A stretch of 6,004 nucleotides of DNA from Trueperaceae bacterium (GTDB lineage: Bacteria > Deinococcota > Deinococci > Deinococcales > Trueperaceae): positions 1 to 6,004 of the forward strand of contig SKWV01000263.1 in NCBI GenBank assembly GCA_007128755.1. The letters run 5' to 3'. This document shows positions 5,523 through 6,004 of the stretch, piece after piece; position 1 is the stretch's first letter; every line of letters starts with the position of its first letter. The notes below the pieces were generated by a model. That model was not told where the DNA came from, ran no database searches, and saw only the letters and a list, made by a program, of their open reading frames with translations. The translations under genes were made by a program, and so were the position numbers.

Positions 5523-5936
5523 ATGACCGAGCTCCTCAGCCAGCCCACGTTCCGCATCGCCGCCATCGCGCTCCTCGCGCTGCTGGCCGCCGTCGTCGCC
5601 TTCGCCTGGCCCCGCACCGGCGGCCAAGGCATCACCACCGTGAGCGTCCAGGACATGCACGCCGCCGTGGGCCAGGGCGCCCTGGTGCTCGACGTGCGTG
5701 AGCCGTACGAGTTCGACGAGGGGCACGTGGCGGGTACCGTGCTCGTCCCCCTGGCGACCGTGGCCGCGCGCGCCGGCGAGTTCGACAAGAACGCTCCCGT
5801 CTACGTCTTCTGCCGCTCCGGCAACCGCTCGCTCGTGGCGGCGCAGACGCTGGTCGAGGCCGGCTACGCCGACGTGCGCAACGTGGGCGGCGGGATGATC
5901 GCCTGGGCGTCGGCGCGCCTGCCGGTCGAGCGCTAG
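5523..5936 (+). CDS. Membrane-anchored single-domain rhodanese (sulfurtransferase)
   Basis: This 137-residue protein transfers or carries persulfide sulfur. Residues 11-29 form one hydrophobic helix with no cleavage site or lipobox, an N-terminal anchor. With RTGGQG after it and little charge before it, which side the domain faces is uncertain, but outside is likely. The rhodanese domain spans about 38-137: VSVQDMHAAV, then ALVLDVREPYEFDEGHVAGTVLVPL with the conserved DVRE and GH elements, then VYVFCRSGNRS with catalytic Cys97 and a six-residue active-site loop, then NVGGGMIAWAS. The Cys-R-S-G-N-R-S loop is the sulfurtransferase type rather than the longer loop of Cdc25-like phosphatases. The length is usual for PspE-like proteins. 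ATG 5523 follows a strong promoter by five bases. Its promoter carries the CsoR/CstR-like repeat, which fits control by sulfide, persulfide or copper. Sixty-eight bases follow the stop, and I see no gene or clear terminator in them. Confidence 0.93.
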   Translation: MTELLSQPTFRIAAIALLALLAAVVAFAWPRTGGQGITTVSVQDMHAAVGQGALVLDVREPYEFDEGHVAGTVLVPLATVAARAGEFDKNAPVYVFCRSGNRSLVAAQTLVEAGYADVRNVGGGMIAWASARLPVER

Positions 5937-6004
5937 CGCGAGGTCGGCGCGGCGGGCGGCCCCGTTCTGCCGAGTCGACGAGACCGCGACCCCGAGCCCG
6001 CTCA

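Noticed and set aside
4545..5726. A 393-codon minus-strand reading frame overlapping the phosphatase
   Set aside because: It runs through the phosphatase in another frame and is Arg/Gly-rich; the phosphatase frame holds all the catalytic motifs.
5937..6004. Possible gene or terminator after the rhodanese
   Set aside because: No start codon with a ribosome site, no convincing stem-loop with a T-run, and the window ends after 68 bases.

Overview
This 6-kb window is very GC-rich and looks like chromosomal DNA with ordinary housekeeping and accessory genes. I see no mobile element, CRISPR array, rRNA or tRNA. Third codon positions are almost all G or C, which is why long false reading frames appear opposite the real genes. 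Three genes appear to have a TANNNT-type -10 box 5 to 7 nt before the start codon, so their transcripts would be leaderless. With the high GC, that pattern fits Deinococcota (for example a Truepera-like lineage), although Actinobacteria also use leaderless TANNNT promoters. The taxonomic call is an inference.

Layout, left to right. (1) 2-238 (+) is the C-terminal end of an unidentified protein cut by the window edge, possibly the tail domain of a serine hydrolase. (2) 397-2562 (+) is an exported penicillin-acylase-family Ntn hydrolase with a signal peptide and the full set of recognisable catalytic landmarks. (3) 2615-3076 (-) is a four-helix membrane protein of unknown function, convergent with the acylase. 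(4) 3222-4238 (+) is an aldo/keto reductase, and (5) 4235-4579 (+) is a small TIGR04076-like Cys/His protein. These two share a GTGA stop/start overlap and form a translationally coupled pair. (6) 4595-5452 (-) is an inositol-monophosphatase-family phosphatase, convergent with the pair. (7) 5523-5936 (+) is a membrane-anchored single-domain rhodanese, divergent from the phosphatase.

The most interesting spot is the 70-bp divergent region between genes 6 and 7. It holds a near-consensus sigma-70-type promoter for the rhodanese (TTGACG, 18 bp, TATAAA) whose spacer and -10 box carry an inverted repeat of the ATA-CCCC/GGGG-AT type. That resembles operators of CsoR/CstR (DUF156) repressors, which respond to copper or persulfide and often control rhodanese genes. 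I therefore suggest a sulfide/persulfide- or metal-responsive rhodanese.

The genes do not form one pathway. The only strongly linked pair is the reductase and the TIGR04076-like protein. No gap exceeds 300 bases. The three main gaps (239-396, 3077-3221, 5453-5522) are covered in the entries below.
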